DNA of 64,000 bases, taken from assembly GCF_937616625.2 (NCBI RefSeq), contig NC_065576.1:24474628-24538627 (forward strand), in the 5' to 3' direction. Under the pieces are notes generated by a model. That model searched no databases. It saw only the letters and a program-made list of their open reading frames with translations, and was not told the origin of the DNA. How positions within the stretch are numbered: the stretch's first letter is position 1; the number at the start of each line of letters is the position of its first letter. This DNA is from Mercurialis annua. Lineage: Eukaryota > Streptophyta > Magnoliopsida > Malpighiales > Euphorbiaceae. The position numbers and the translations under genes were made by a program. Of this stretch, positions 39,443 to 51,426 are shown piece by piece.

Positions 39443-40774
39443 AAGCGGACCATGGGGGACTGACCCGAGCTATAGACAAAAAAAGACTTTGATAGATAAA
39501 ATAAGGCACTCAGACATCAAAAAGAGATATGGAATCCGAAGGGGAGGGGGGTTTTCTTCGGGGGCTCGAGAGATGGAATAGATAGTCAAACCCTATGAAA
39601 AGTCTACAGGCTTCAAGTGCAGACGAGTACAGACTTTACTTGATGACTAGAGTAGGCTTTCAACTAACTGGAAACCGATATCCAACTAGCTCTCTCTCTC
39701 TCTACGGGTCCCTCCTTTCTATAACGGGGTACGCATAAGGAAACAGGGACTGTCGCTTGAGAGCTGTCGTACGGGACCTAGGCACTTGCTAACGAGCAGG
39801 CGGGACAAGACGCTCTACTTGAAAGGCAATGTCTTAGTCGAAGAGTCTTTATCCGCTGTTGATCAATGGGCTATAGTGAAATGGCCACATTCCCGATCCA
39901 ATCAATGCTATTGATCCAATCGAAGAACCTGCTCCAGAGCCACCAAGCAAGGGACCTGCTCTGTTGGAGACAAAGAAGCCTCTTAGTTCGTCGAAAGGTA
40001 TGGGATCGATCTCCGCATCGTATAAGGCCTTTCATCTTTGTCCGCTCTCGATTTTTTTTCATTTTTTCTTAGCGGATTAGCGCCCCCTCAACCAACAAGT
40101 CAAGCGAATCGACCTGAACCAATCGACGATTCGTCCGTCGTCAGATCCTCATAAACGATAGGCGGCTGGCTTTGCTCATGGCATAAGAAGAAAAGAAGCT
40201 ACTCAACTACTAAAGCGAGGTTTTAAATCCTTTTTTATATATTATATATATTGAATAGTTCTTCCTGCATGGCTTCTTTCCAACATGACTGAGATGCAGC
40301 TTCAGAATCAGATTAAGGCTCAACAATGGAATGAACAGAAAGGCAAAAAAATGGGAAGAGGAAAAGAATCATATGTGAGACGATCAGGAGGACGAGAGAT
40401 AAGAGAGGAGCGACGTACCTCAAAATAAAGAGGAGTAGGAGTAGAACCTGTGACCAAAGGAGCAGCTGATGACGAAGCGAAGAGAGTTTGGTGAGCTGAA
40501 TCTGTCCGGAGTTGCGCCTCTGATAAGTAAAAACTAAGAGGCTGACGGAATCAAGGGACGGATCCAGCCTTGGGTTACTACGGCATGTTCAGTAGCTATT
40601 CGCTTACGAAGTGGCTCTCTTTTAAAGTACCACTTCTCGCAGATCTTAGGATACTGCCTTCCCTATCCTTGCTAGGCTTCGTCTTTTTTTTGGATTTCTC
40701 AGATGAAATAAAAAATTTACCTATCCATTGTTTTTACATTGAGGTCGGTAACGTTGGTGAATTAGGTGAAGGTA
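39443..40774. other. Mitochondrial-like spacer, no gene recognised
   Basis: About 1.3 kb in which I recognise no gene. It includes a CT-dinucleotide run near 39690-39701 and an AT palindromic stretch near 40233-40251. Frames of 60-90 codons occur (for example 39866-40072 and 40570-40842 on the plus strand) but lack recognisable motifs and overlap frames on the other strand. The 40570-40842 frame runs into the tRNA gene and cannot be a conserved protein there. Confidence 0.5.
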
Positions 40775-40861
40775 CGGAAAGAGAGGGATTTGAACCCTCG
40801 GTAAACAAAAGCCTACATAGCAGTTCCAATGCTACGCCTTAAACCACTCGGCCATCTCTCC
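40775..40861 (-). tRNA. trnS-GGA: tRNA-Ser (GGA), plastid type
   Basis: The minus strand reads GGAGAGATGGCCGAGTGG at the 5' end, the anticodon loop context CATTGGAACTG with anticodon GGA, a long variable arm, the T arm GAGGGTTCAAATCCCTC, and the 3' end CTTTCCG pairing with the 5' acceptor strand. The 87-nt length is right for a class II serine tRNA. It matches the plastid trnS-GGA that plant mitochondrial genomes commonly carry after transfer. A in the T loop where plastid genes usually have G is a small difference. In this nuclear location it is probably not used; a functional nuclear copy cannot be excluded from sequence. Confidence 0.92.
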
Positions 40862-40880
40862 TAATCTATTCATGTTTGTG

Positions 40881-40904
40881 AAGACGGCGCTCCCGTCTTT
40901 TTTT
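40881..40904 (+). terminator. Terminator-like hairpin beside trnS-GGA
   Basis: AAGACGG (40881-40887) pairs perfectly with CCGTCTT (40893-40899) around a five-base loop, followed on the plus strand by a run of seven T (40898-40904). It lies just upstream of the minus-strand tRNA. Such stem-loops are common 3'-end elements in organelle DNA, so this is probably organelle flanking sequence carried with the tRNA. No role is expected here. Confidence 0.5.
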
Positions 40905-42216
40905 GATATCTATACTGGCTTAAATCAATGAATTGGAACTGGCTGCGAATGATAAATTCTTCCTGACCTGGTGGTATTGACTGATGCTGTCTGTAGCACA
41001 AGGTCAGGGTATTGATGCAAAGATCATATCATCAAGCCTCAATGGAATGGGCCTAGCCAAGGTGGTAAAACGCTTGACTGGACATGTCATATGGATTGCA
41101 ATTAACCCATAAGGGTGCTGATAGTTCATTATGCAATTCAGTGACACAGGAGATAAGTCCACGGTCACATTCCTTGCATAAAACTTCTTAGCGAATTCCA
41201 AACACCCATTGTTAGAGGCAAAGATGAGTAGTATCCTAAAGGCTGTCCAGCCGCAAAGTCCACAACCTTCCCTTTCTTTGGTGTCAGGGTACTGAGAAGA
41301 AGTTTGTTGCCAAACCAAGCTCCACAGCAGACCAACTAAACGCCTTTCCAAATATCTGACTAACCATTGACACAGAAGCTGGAGATTGGCCATCGGTCAG
41401 TTGCAGATTTTAAGTCAAAAGAGTAGCCATATTTGGAGCCAACTAGCCTTTCAATCGGCTTTGTTTGATTAAAAGTCCCATCCATTGGTATCAGACCAAG
41501 AACAGCCATCAACCAATCATGAAAGGGCTTCTGAAGCCTTTGATTAAACCAGTTACCAATGGCAAAGATAGGTCTCTTTCCTCCTCCCTCAATTGAACAC
41601 CCAAGCCGCCCTGTTGGAGGACAACCTTGTATACCAAGTTCTGTCAACGGCCTTTTTCCGAGCTCACTTCGGGAAATCTGTCGTTATTGACATCAAAGGC
41701 GTATCTAGTATACTCAGGCCACAAGGCCCCCTGGAACGTACCCAGGAAAGGATTAGTAAACCCTAACTGGATATGTACATGGGCAATAAGTTGACACCAA
41801 GCTTCCATTTCAAAGAAGAAACATTTAAACATGGATTTCGCCGAAGCTACTTTCCTATCAATCCCCCTTGAAATGAGAGCATTAGTAGCCCACCTATTGG
41901 TTGTCAGAGCTTTCCAGGTGGGATCCCAAGTCATACCCTGAAGTAGGGGTATTTCCGAGATCCTAGGAATATACCTCCTTCGGAGTATTTTGCTCCACTT
42001 AGTAAAAGCTTTGTGAAGCATCATGACACCCTCTTCAGATTCGGGAGGTTGAACGATACTAGAAAGTGTACTTGCATTTACTCGCTTTGCAAGTTTTATC
42101 AACTTAGCAACAGTGAATAAAGACAAAGAATACTTATTAACTAGTATGTCCGCCCTCTCATCCCGTCCTCGTATTATCTTTCTATGAAAAGGAGGGATTA
42201 TCCGAGGTAGTCCCAT
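40905..42216 (-). pseudogene. Mitovirus-like RNA-dependent RNA polymerase remnant
   Basis: Minus-strand pieces in three frames: 41644-42216 (190 codons, from MGLPRIIPP), 41360-41647 (95 codons) and 41004-41393 (129 codons); nothing recognisable lies at 40905-41003. The second piece holds the pre-motif region GNWFNQRLQKPFHDWL, then IPMDGTF, and motif A as SFDLKSATDRWP. The third holds TVDLSPVS downstream. These are mitovirus RdRp hallmarks, and such copies are known in plant mitochondrial and nuclear DNA. Breaks: frame changes near 41645 and near 41390, a further shift near 41210, and absence of the motif C (GDD) segment there, apparently by deletion. It is shorter than a usual mitovirus RdRp and has no active site, so it is not functional. 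The ATG at 42214-42216 coincides with the satellite junction; the true 5' part may have been lost. Confidence 0.85.
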
Positions 42217-45200
42217 GGTTAGGTTATATTACGCAAAGAGTGCGAGAAAAGCGCCGTTAGATTAGTATGGTGCGTCATAAGTTTCTTCAACTTGTTGTTC
42301 CGATTACCTAGGCATGATTAGATTATATTACGCGAAGTGTGCGTGAAAACTGACACTAGATTAGTATGTCGTGTCTCAAGTCTCTTTAACGCGTCGTTCG
42401 GATTACCTAAGCATGGTTACGTTATATTATGCAAAGAATGCATAAAACGTGACGCTAGATTAGTATACCGCGGCCCAAGTATCTTTAACGCGTCGTTCCG
42501 ATTACATAAGCATGGTTAGGTTATATTACGCAAAGTGTGCGTGAAAAGTGACGCTAGATTAGTATGTCGCGTCTCAAGTCTCTTTAACGCGTCCGTTTCG
42601 ATTACCTAAGCATTGTTGGGTTATATTACACGAAGTGTGCGTGAAAAGGGACGCTAGATTAGTATGTCGTGTCTCAATTCTATTTAATGCGTCCTTAAGT
42701 TCACCTAAGCATGGTTAGGTTATATTACGCAAAGTGTACGTGAAAAACGACGTTAGATTAGTATGGCGCGTCTTAAGTCTCTATAACGCGTCGTTTCAAT
42801 TGCCTTAGCATTATTAGGTTATAAGCAAAGACTGCGAGAATAATGACGCTAGATTAGTATGTCGCGTCTTAAGTCTCATTAACGCGTCGCTCCGATTACC
42901 TAAGAATGGTTAGGTTAGATTACTCCAAGTGCGCATTAAAAGTTCTTCTAGATTAGTATGTCACGTGACAAGTTTCTTTAACTTGTCGTTCTGATTACCA
43001 AAGCATGGTTGCATTATATTAAGCAAAGTTTGCGTGAAAACTGGCGCTGGATTAGTATGTCGCGTCTAAAGTTTCTTTAACGCGTCGTTCTGATTACCTA
43101 AGCATGGTTTGGTTATATTACGCAAAGTGTGCGAGAATAGTGACACTATATTAGTATGTCGTGTCACAAGTCTCTCTAACGCATCATTCCGATTAGCTAC
43201 GCATGGATAGGTTGTATTACGAAAAGTGTCCCTGAAAAGTAATGCTAGATTCGTAAATTGCGTCACAAGTCTCTCTAACGCGTCATTCTGATTACCTAAG
43301 CATGCTTAGGTTCTATTACGCAAAGTGTGGTGGAAAAGTGACGGTAGATTATTATGCCGCGTCTTAAGTCTCTTTAACGCGTCGTTCCGATAACCTAAGC
43401 ATGGTTAGGTTACATTGCGCAAAGTGTGCGTGAAAAGTGACGCTTGATTAGTATGTCACTTCTCAAGTCTCTTTAACGCGTCGTCCCGATTCCCTAAGCA
43501 AGGTTGGGTTATTTTACGCAAAGTGTGTATGTAAAGTATTATTAGTATTTCGCATCTCAAGTCTCTTTAACGCGTTGTTCCGATTACCTAAGCATGGTTA
43601 CATTATATTACACAAAGTGTCCGTAAAAAGTGACGCTAGATTACTATGTCGCGTCTCAAGTCTCTTTAACGCGTCGTTCTGATTACCTAAGCATGGTTAG
43701 GTTATATTTACGCAAATTGTGCATGAAAAGTGATGCCAGATTAGTATGTCGCGTCACAAGTCTCTTTAACGCGTTGTTCCGATTACCTGAGCATTGTTAG
43801 GTTATATTACGCAAAGAGTGCGAAAATAGTGACGCTAGATTAGTATGTCGCGTCTTAAGTCTCTCTAACGCGTCGTTCCGATTAAATAAGAATGGTTAGG
43901 TTCTATTACTCCAAGTGCGCGTTAAAAGTGCTGCTAAATTAGTATGTCGCATCTTAAGTCTCTTTAATGCGTCGTTTTGATTACCATCCTCATGCTGCGT
44001 CACAAGTCTCTCTAACGCGTCTTTCCGATTACCTAAGCATGGATAGGTTATATACACAAAGTGTGCGTCAGATTTGTAAGTTGAGTCACAAGTTTCTCTA
44101 ACGTGACATCCTGATTACCTAAGCATGGTTAAATTATATTACGCAAAGTGCGGTGGAAAAGTGACGCTAGATTAGTATGTCACGTCACAAGTCTCTCTAA
44201 TGCGTCGTTCGAATAACCTAACCATGATTAGGTTAAATTAAGCAAAGTGTAAGTGAAAAGTACCGCTAGATTTCTATGTCGCGTCTTAAGTCTATTTAAC
44301 CCGTCGTTTCGATTAGCATGCTTATGTCGTGTCACAAGTGTCTCTAACGCATCGTTCTTATTACCTATGCATGGTTAGGTTATATTACACAAAGTGTGCG
44401 TGAAAAGTGACAATTGAATAGTATGTTGCGTCTCAAGTCTCTTTAATGCGTCCTTCCGATTACCTAAGCATGGTTAGGTTATTTTACACAAAGTGTGCGT
44501 GAAAAGTGACGCTAGATTAGTATGTCGTGTCTCAAGTCTCTTCAACGTGTCGTTCTGATTACCTAATCATGGTTAGCTTATATTACGCTAAGTGTGCGTA
44601 AAAAGTCACGCTAGACTAGCATGGCGCGTCGCAAGTCTCTTTAACAGGTTGTTTCGATTACCATACTTATGTCGCTTCACAAGTCTCGTTAACGCGTCGT
44701 TCCGGTTACCTAAGCATGATTAGGTTATATTACGCAAAGTGTGCGTGAAAAGTAAGGGTAGATTAGTATGTCGTGTCTCAAGTCTCTTTAATCCGTCGTT
44801 CCGATTATCTAAGGATGGTTAAGTTATATTACGCAAACTGTGCGTGAAAAGTGACGCTTGATAAGTATGTCGCGTCTCAAGTCCTTTTAACGCGTCGTTC
44901 CGATTTCCTAAGCATGGATTACGCAAAGTTTGCGTGAAAAGTGACGCTAGATTGGTATGTCCCCTCTCATGTCTCTTTAACGCGTCGTTCCTATTATCTA
45001 AGCATGGTTATGTTATATTACGCAAAGTGTGCGTAAAAAGTAACGCTTGATTAGTATGGCGCATTATAAGTCTCTTTAACTCATCGTTTCGATTACCATC
45101 CTTGTGTCGCGTCATAAATCTCTGTAACACGTCGTTCTGATTACCTAAGCATGGTTAAGTTATATTACGAAAAGTGTGCGTTAAAAGTGCCGCTATATTA

Positions 45201-45245
45201 ATATGTCGCGTCACAAGTCTCTTTAACGCGTCGTTTCGATTACCT

Positions 45246-48200
45246 AATTAGGTTATATTATGCAAAGTGTGCGTGAAAAGTGACGGTAGATTAGTATGTT
45301 GCGTTACAAGTCTCCCTCACGTGTTATTCTGATTACCATGGTTAGGTTATATTACGCAAATAGTGCGTGAAAAGTGGCACTAGATGAGTAAGTCGCGACT
45401 CAAGTCTCTATGACGCGTTTGTTCCAATTCCTTAAGCAAGGTTAGGTTATATTACGCAAAGTGTGCGTGTAAAGTGACGCTAGATTAGTATATTGCCTCA
45501 CAAGTCTCTCTAACGTGTCGTTCAGATTACCTAAGCATGGTTAGGTTATATTGCGCAAGTAGAGCGTGGAATGTTACACTAGATTAGTAAGTCGCGTCTC
45601 AAGTCTCTATTACGCGTCGTTCCGGTTGCCTATGCATGGTTAGGTTATATTAAGCAAAGTGTGCGTTAAAAAGTTCCGCTAGATTAGTATGTCACGTCAC
45701 AAGTCTCTCTAACTCGTCGTTCCGATTACCTAAGCATGGTTGTGATATATTATGCAAAGTGTGCGTTAAAAGTGCTGCTAGATTAGAATGTCGCGTCACA
45801 AGTCTCTTTAATGCGTCTTTTCGATTACCTAAGCATGGTTAGGTTGTATTACGCAAAGTGTGCGTGTAAAGTACCGCTAGATTAGTATGTTGCCTCACAA
45901 GTCTCTCTAACGTGTCGTACTGATTACCTACGCATGGTTAGGTTATATTAACGCAAATAGACCATGGAAAGTGACACTAGATTAGTAAGTCATGTCTCAT
46001 GTCTTTATAACACGTCGTTCCGTTTACCTATGCTTGGTTAGGTTATATTACATGAAGCGTGCGTTGAAAGTGCCGCTAGATTAGTATGTCACATCACAAG
46101 TCTCTTTAACTCGTCATTCCGATTACCTAAACATGGTTGTGTTATATATTATGAAAGTGTGCGCGAAAAGTGACGCTAGATTAGTATGTCGCGTCTCAAG
46201 TTTATTTTAATGCGTCGTTCTGATTACCATGCTTATGTCTCGTCACAAGTCTCGCTAACGCGTCGTTCCAATTACATAAGCATGGTTAGGTTATATTACG
46301 CAAAGTGTGCATGAAAAGAGACGTTAGATTAGTTTGTCCGGTCACAAGTCTCTCTAACGCGTCGTTCTGATTACTATAACCACTCAAAGTGTGCGTGAAA
46401 AGTTACGATAGATTTGTATACCGTGTCTCAAGTCTCTTTAACGTGTCGTTCCGATTATCTAAGGATGGTTATGTTCTATTACGCAAATTGTGTGTGAAAA
46501 CTGACGCTAGATAAGTATGTCGTGTCTCAAGTCTCTTTAACGCGTCGTTGCGATTTCCTAAGCATATTTAGGTTATATTATGCAAAGTGTGCGTGAAAAT
46601 GACGCTAGATTAGTATGTCGCCTCTCAAGTCTCTTTAACGCGTTGTTCCGATTATCTATGCATGGTTATGTTATATTATGCAAAGTGTGCGTAAAAAGTG
46701 ACGCTTGATTAGTATGGCGCGTCTCAAGTCTCTTTAACGCGTCGTTTCGATTACCATCCTTGTGTCGCGTCATAAGTCTCTCTAACGCGTCGTTCCGATT
46801 ACCTAAGCATGGTTTGGTTATATTACGCAAAGTGTGCATGAAAAGTGACAGTAGATTAGTATGTTGCGTCAGAAGTCTCTCTAACATGTCATTCCGATTA
46901 CCTAAGCATGTTATATTACACAAATAGTGCGTGAAATGTCACACTAGATTAGTAAGTCGCGTCTCAAGTCTCTATATGTGTCGTTCCTATTACCTATGCA
47001 AGGTTAGGTTAGTTATATTACGGAAAGTGTGCGTTAAAAGTGCTGCTAGATTAGTATGTCGTGTCATAAGTCTCTTTAACGCGTCATTTCGATTACGCTG
47101 GTTAGGTTATATTACGCAAAGTGTGCGTGAAAAGTGACGGTAGATTAGTATGTTGCGTTACAAGTCTCCATCACGTGTTATTCTGATTACCATGGTTAGG
47201 TTATATTACGCAAATAGTGCGTGAAAAGTGGCACTAGATGAGTAAGTCGCGACTCAAGTCTCTATGACGCGTTTGTTCCAATTCCTTAAGCAAGGTTAGG
47301 TTATATTACGCAAAGTGTGCGTGTAAAGTGACGCTAGATTAGTATATTGCCTCACAAGTCTCTCTAACGTGTCGTTCAGATTACCTAAGCATGGTTAGGT
47401 TATATTGCGCAAGTAGAGCGTGGAATGTTACACTAGATTAGTAAGTCGCGTCTCAAGTCTCTATTACGCGTCGTTCCGGTTACCTATGCATGGTTAGGTT
47501 ATATTAAGCAAAGTGTGCGTTAAAAAGTTCCGCTAGATTAGTATGTCACGTCACAAGTCTCTTTAACTCGTCGTTCCGATTACCTAAGCATGGTTGTGAT
47601 ATATTATGCAAAGTGTGCGTTAAAAGTGCTGCTAGATTAGAATGTCGCGTCACAAGTCTCTTTAATGCGTCTTTTCGATTACCTAAGCATGGTTAGGTTG
47701 TATTACGCAAAGTGTGCGTGTAAAGTACCGCTAGATTAGTATGTTGCCGCACAAGTCTCTCTAACGTGTCGTACTGATTACCTACGCATGGTTAGGTTAT
47801 ATTACGCAAATAGACCATGGAAAGTGACACTAGATTAGTAAGTCATGTCTCATGTCTTTATAACACGTCGTTCCGTTTACCTATGCTTGGTTAGGTTATA
47901 TTACGCAAAGCGTGCGTTGAAAGTGCCGCTAGATTAGTATGTCACATCACAAGTCGCTTTAACTCGTCATTCCGATTACCTAAACATGGTTGTGTTATAT
48001 ATTATGAAAGTGTGCGCGAAAAGTGACGCTAGATTAGTATGTCGCGTCTCAAGTTTATTTTAATGCGTCGTTCTGATTACCATGCTTATGTCTCGTCACA
48101 AGTCTCGCTAACGCGTCGTTCCAATTACATAAGCATGGTTAGGTTATATTACGCAAAGTGTGCATGAAAAGAGACGTTAGATTAGTTTGTCCGGTCACAA

Positions 48201-48957
48201 GTCTCTCTAACGCGTCGTTCTGATTACTATAACCACTCAAAGTGTGCGTGAAAAGTTACGATAGATTTGTATACCGTGTCTCAAGTCTCTTTAATGTGTC
48301 GTTCCGATTATCTAAGGATGGTTATGTTCTATTACGCAAATTGTGTGTGAAAACTGACGCTAGATAAGTATGTCGTGTCTCAAGTCTCTTTAACGCGTCG
48401 TTGCGATTTCCTAAGCATGGTTAGGTTATATTATGCAAAGTGTGCGTGAAAATGACGCTAGATTAGTATGTCGCCTCTCAAGTCTCTTTAACGCGTTGTT
48501 CCGATTATCTATGCATGGTTATGTTATATTAAGCAAAGTGTGCGTAAAAAGTGACGCTTGATTAGTATGGCGCGTCTCAAGTCTCTTTAACGCGTCGTTT
48601 CGATTACCATCCTTGTGTCGCTTCATAAGTCTCTCTAACGCGTCGTTCCGATTACCTAAGCATGGTTTGGTTATATTACGCAAAGTGTGCATGAAAAGTG
48701 ACAGTAGATTAGTATCTTGCGTCAGAAGTCTTTCTAACATGTCACTCCGATTACCTAAGCATGTTATATTACACAAATAGTGCGTGAAATGTCACACTAG
48801 ATTAGTAAGTCGCGTCTCAAGTCTCTATATGTGTCGTTCCTATTACCTATGCAAGGTTAGGTTAGTTATATTACGGAAAGTGTACGTTAAAAGTGCTGCT
48901 AGATTAGTATGTCGTGTCATAAGTCTCTTTAACGCGTCATTTCGATTACGCTGGTTA
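45246..48957 (+). repeat. Near-perfect 1853-bp tandem duplication of satellite
   Basis: Copy 1 is about 45246-47099 and copy 2 about 47100-48957. Landmarks sit 1853-1854 bp apart, for example GATTACCATGGTTAGG at 45331 and 47185. I counted roughly 15-20 differences by eye, so the two are about 99% identical, far closer than adjacent monomers are to each other. Shared oddities include the truncated junction TGATTACTATAACCACTCAA and the ATATATTATGAAAGTGTGCG unit. This is the youngest amplification seen in the array. Confidence 0.88.
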
Positions 48958-50800
48958 GGTTATATTACGCAAAGTGTGCGTGTAAAGTGACGCTAGATTA
49001 ATATGTTGCCTCAAAAGTCTCTCTAACGTGTCGTTCTGATTACCTAAGCATGCTTAGGTTATATTACGCAAATAGAGCGTGGAATGTGACACTAGATTAG
49101 TAAGTCGCGTCTCAAGTCTCTATAACGCGTCATTCTGGTTACCTATGCATGGTTAGGTTATATTACGCAAAGTGTGCTTTAAATTTTTTTGCTAGATTAG
49201 TATGTCAAGTAATAAGTCTCTTTAACTCGTCGTTCTGATTACCTAAACATGGTTGTGTTATATTACGCAAAGTGTGCGTTAAAAGTGCTGCTAGATTAGT
49301 ATGTTGCGTCACAAGTCCCTTTATCGCGTCGTTTCGATTACCTAAGCATGGTTAGGTTATATTACGCAAAGTGTGCGTGTAAAGTACCGCTAGATTAGTA
49401 TGTTGCCTCACAAGTCTCTCTAACGTGTCGTTCTGATTACCTACGCATGGTTAGGTTATATTACGCAAATAGAGCGTGAAAAGTGACACTAGATTAGTAA
49501 GTCATTTCCAAAGTCTCTTTCCGGTTACCTATGCATGGTTAGGTTATGTTACGCGAAGTGTGCGTTAAAAGTGCCGCTAGATTAGTATGTCATGTCACAA
49601 CTCTCGTTAACTCGTTTTTCCGATTACCTAAGCATGGTTGTGTTATATTACGCAAAGTGTGTGTGAAAAGTGGCGCTAGATTAGTATGTCGGGTCTTAAG
49701 TCTCTTTAATGCATCGTTCCGATTACCATGCTTATGTCGCGTCACAAGTCCCGCTAACGCGTCATTCCGATTACATAAGCATGGTTAGATTATATTACGA
49801 AAGTGTGCGTGAAAGGTGACGCTAAATTAGTTTTTCCGGTCACAAGTCTCTCTAACTCGTCTTTCTGATTACCAAAGTATGGTTAGGTTATATTTCTCAA
49901 AGTGTGCGTGAAAAGTGACGATAGTTTTGTATGTCGTGTCTCAAGTCTCCTTAACGCGTCGTTTCGATTATCTAAGGATGGTTAGGTTATATTACGCGAA
50001 GTGTGCATGAAACCTGACGCTAGATAAGTATGTCGTGTCTCAAGTCTCTTTAATTCGTCGTTTCGTTTTCCTAAGCATGGTTAGGGTGCTAGATTAGTAT
50101 GTCGCCTCTCATGTCTCTTTAACGCGTCGTTCCGATTATCTAAGCATGGTTATGTTATATTATGCAAAGTGTGCGTAAAAAGTGATGCTAGATTAGTATG
50201 GTACGTTTTAAGTCTCTTTAACTCGTCGTTTCGATTACCATCCTTGTGTCGCGTAATAAGTCTCTCTAACGCGTCGTTCCAATTACCTAAGCATGATTAG
50301 TTTATATTACGCAAAGTGTGCAAAAAAAGTGATGGTAGATTAGTATGATGCGTCACAAGTCTCTCTAACGTGCCGTTCCGATTACCATGGTTTGGTAATA
50401 TTACGCAAATTGTGCGTGAAAAGTTACACTAGATTAGTAAGTCGTGTCTCAAGTCTCTTTAACGCGTCGTTCAGATTACCTAAGCAAGGTTAGGTTATAT
50501 TACGCAATGTGTGCGTTAAAAGTGCCCCTAGATTAGTATGTCGCGTCACAAATCTTTTTCACGAGTCGTTTCGATTACCTAAGCATGGTTAGTTTATATT
50601 ACACAAAGTGTGTGTGAAAAGTGACGCTAGACTGTTATGTCGCGTCTCAAGTCTCTTTAACGCGTCGTTCTGATTACTTATGCATGGTTAGGTTATATTA
50701 CGCAAAGTGTGCGTGAAAAGTGACGCTAGATTAGTATGTCAATTCTCAAGTCTCTATAACACGTTGTTATTATTACCTAAGCATGGTTAGGTTATATTAC
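48958..50800 (+). repeat. Diverged further copy of the 1.85-kb satellite unit
   Basis: The variant order of the duplicated unit continues with more differences. ATGTTGCCTCAAAAGTCTC with AATAGAGCGTGGAATGTGAC (from about 49000) pairs with the stretch near 45490. GTCACAAGTCCCGCTAACGC (about 49740) pairs with GTCACAAGTCTCGCTAACGC (about 46242). TTATCTAAGGATGG recurs as well. The truncated junction of the younger copies is complete here, suggesting an older unit. Confidence 0.6.
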
Positions 50801-51426
50801 GTAAAGTGTGCGTCAAAAGTGACGCTAGATTAGTATGGCGCGTCTCAAGTCTCTTTAACGCGTCGTTTCGATTGCCATGCTTATGTTGCGTCAAAAGTCT
50901 CTAACGCGTCGTTCCAATTACATAAGCCTGGTTAGGTTATATTACGCAATGTGTGCGTGAAAAGTGACGCTAGATTAGAATGTCGCGTCTCAAGTCTCTT
51001 TAACGCGTCGTTTTTATTACCTAAGCATGGTTAGATTATATTACACAAAGTGTGCGTAAAAACTAACGCTAGATGAGTAGGGCGCTTCTCAAGTCTCTTT
51101 AAGGCGCCGTTTTGATTGCCATGCTTATGTCGCGTCTCAAGTCTATTTATCGCGTCGTTCTGATTACCAAATCATGGTTATGTTGTATTACATAAAATGT
51201 GTGTGAAAAATGACAATGGATTAGTATGTCGCGTCTCAAGTCTATCTAACGCGTCTTTCCGATTACCTAAGCATGGTTAGGTAATATTATGCAAAGTGTG
51301 CGTGAAAAGGGACGCTAGGTTAGTATGTCGAGTCCCATGTCGCTTTAATGCGTCGTTCGATTACCATGCTTATCTCGCGTCATTAGTCTCGTTAACGCGT
51401 CGTTACACTTACCTGAGCCAGGTTAA

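Larger units (their letters stand above)
36703..42213. mobile_element. Organelle-derived insertion (probable NUMT), 5.5 kb
   Basis: Non-repetitive sequence of mixed base composition, sharply bounded by satellite on both sides. It carries a plastid-type trnS-GGA (common in plant mitochondrial DNA), a mitovirus-like RdRp remnant of the kind lodged in plant mitochondrial genomes, a retrotransposon gag fragment, and GC-rich patches such as CTTCGCCCCCCGCCCCG typical of plant mitochondrial spacers. The left junction lies after monomer position 38 and the right one at monomer position 12 (CATGGTTAGG), so it is out of register and has no target duplication. This fits end-joining capture of organelle DNA. 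Direct nuclear assembly of the parts is the alternative but less simple. Confidence 0.7.
42214..51426 (+). repeat. 99-bp satellite array, right block
   Basis: Same monomer and orientation as the left block, resuming at CATGGTTAGG. Up to about 45.2 kb it continues subtype III and matches 33.8-34.5 kb. Then come the 1853-bp duplicated units and a more diverged related stretch to about 50.8 kb. Short 48-bp units (for example GATTACCATCCTTGTGTCGC and GATTACCATGCTTATG forms) are interspersed. It ends at 51426, inside GAGCCAGGTTAA, where the chromovirus is inserted. Reading frames of 60-85 codons here repeat with the satellite period and are not genes. Confidence 0.97.

Noticed and set aside
40570..40842. 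90-codon plus-strand frame with a hydrophobic N-terminus
   Set aside because: Its last third is the complement of the trnS-GGA gene, so the apparent protein is an artefact of the tRNA.
41004..42216. Group II intron maturase as the source of the polymerase-like frames
   Set aside because: The motif A form SFDLKSATDRWP and the downstream TVDLSPVS are mitovirus-type RdRp features; no maturase X domain or intron structure is seen.
2926..51000. Many reading frames of 60-125 codons with shared words such as RLVCRVSSLFNASFRLP, suggesting a repetitive protein family
   Set aside because: They are translations of the 99-bp satellite. 99 is divisible by 3, so a frame stays open over several monomers. 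They occur on both strands, have no consistent start and follow the repeat period.
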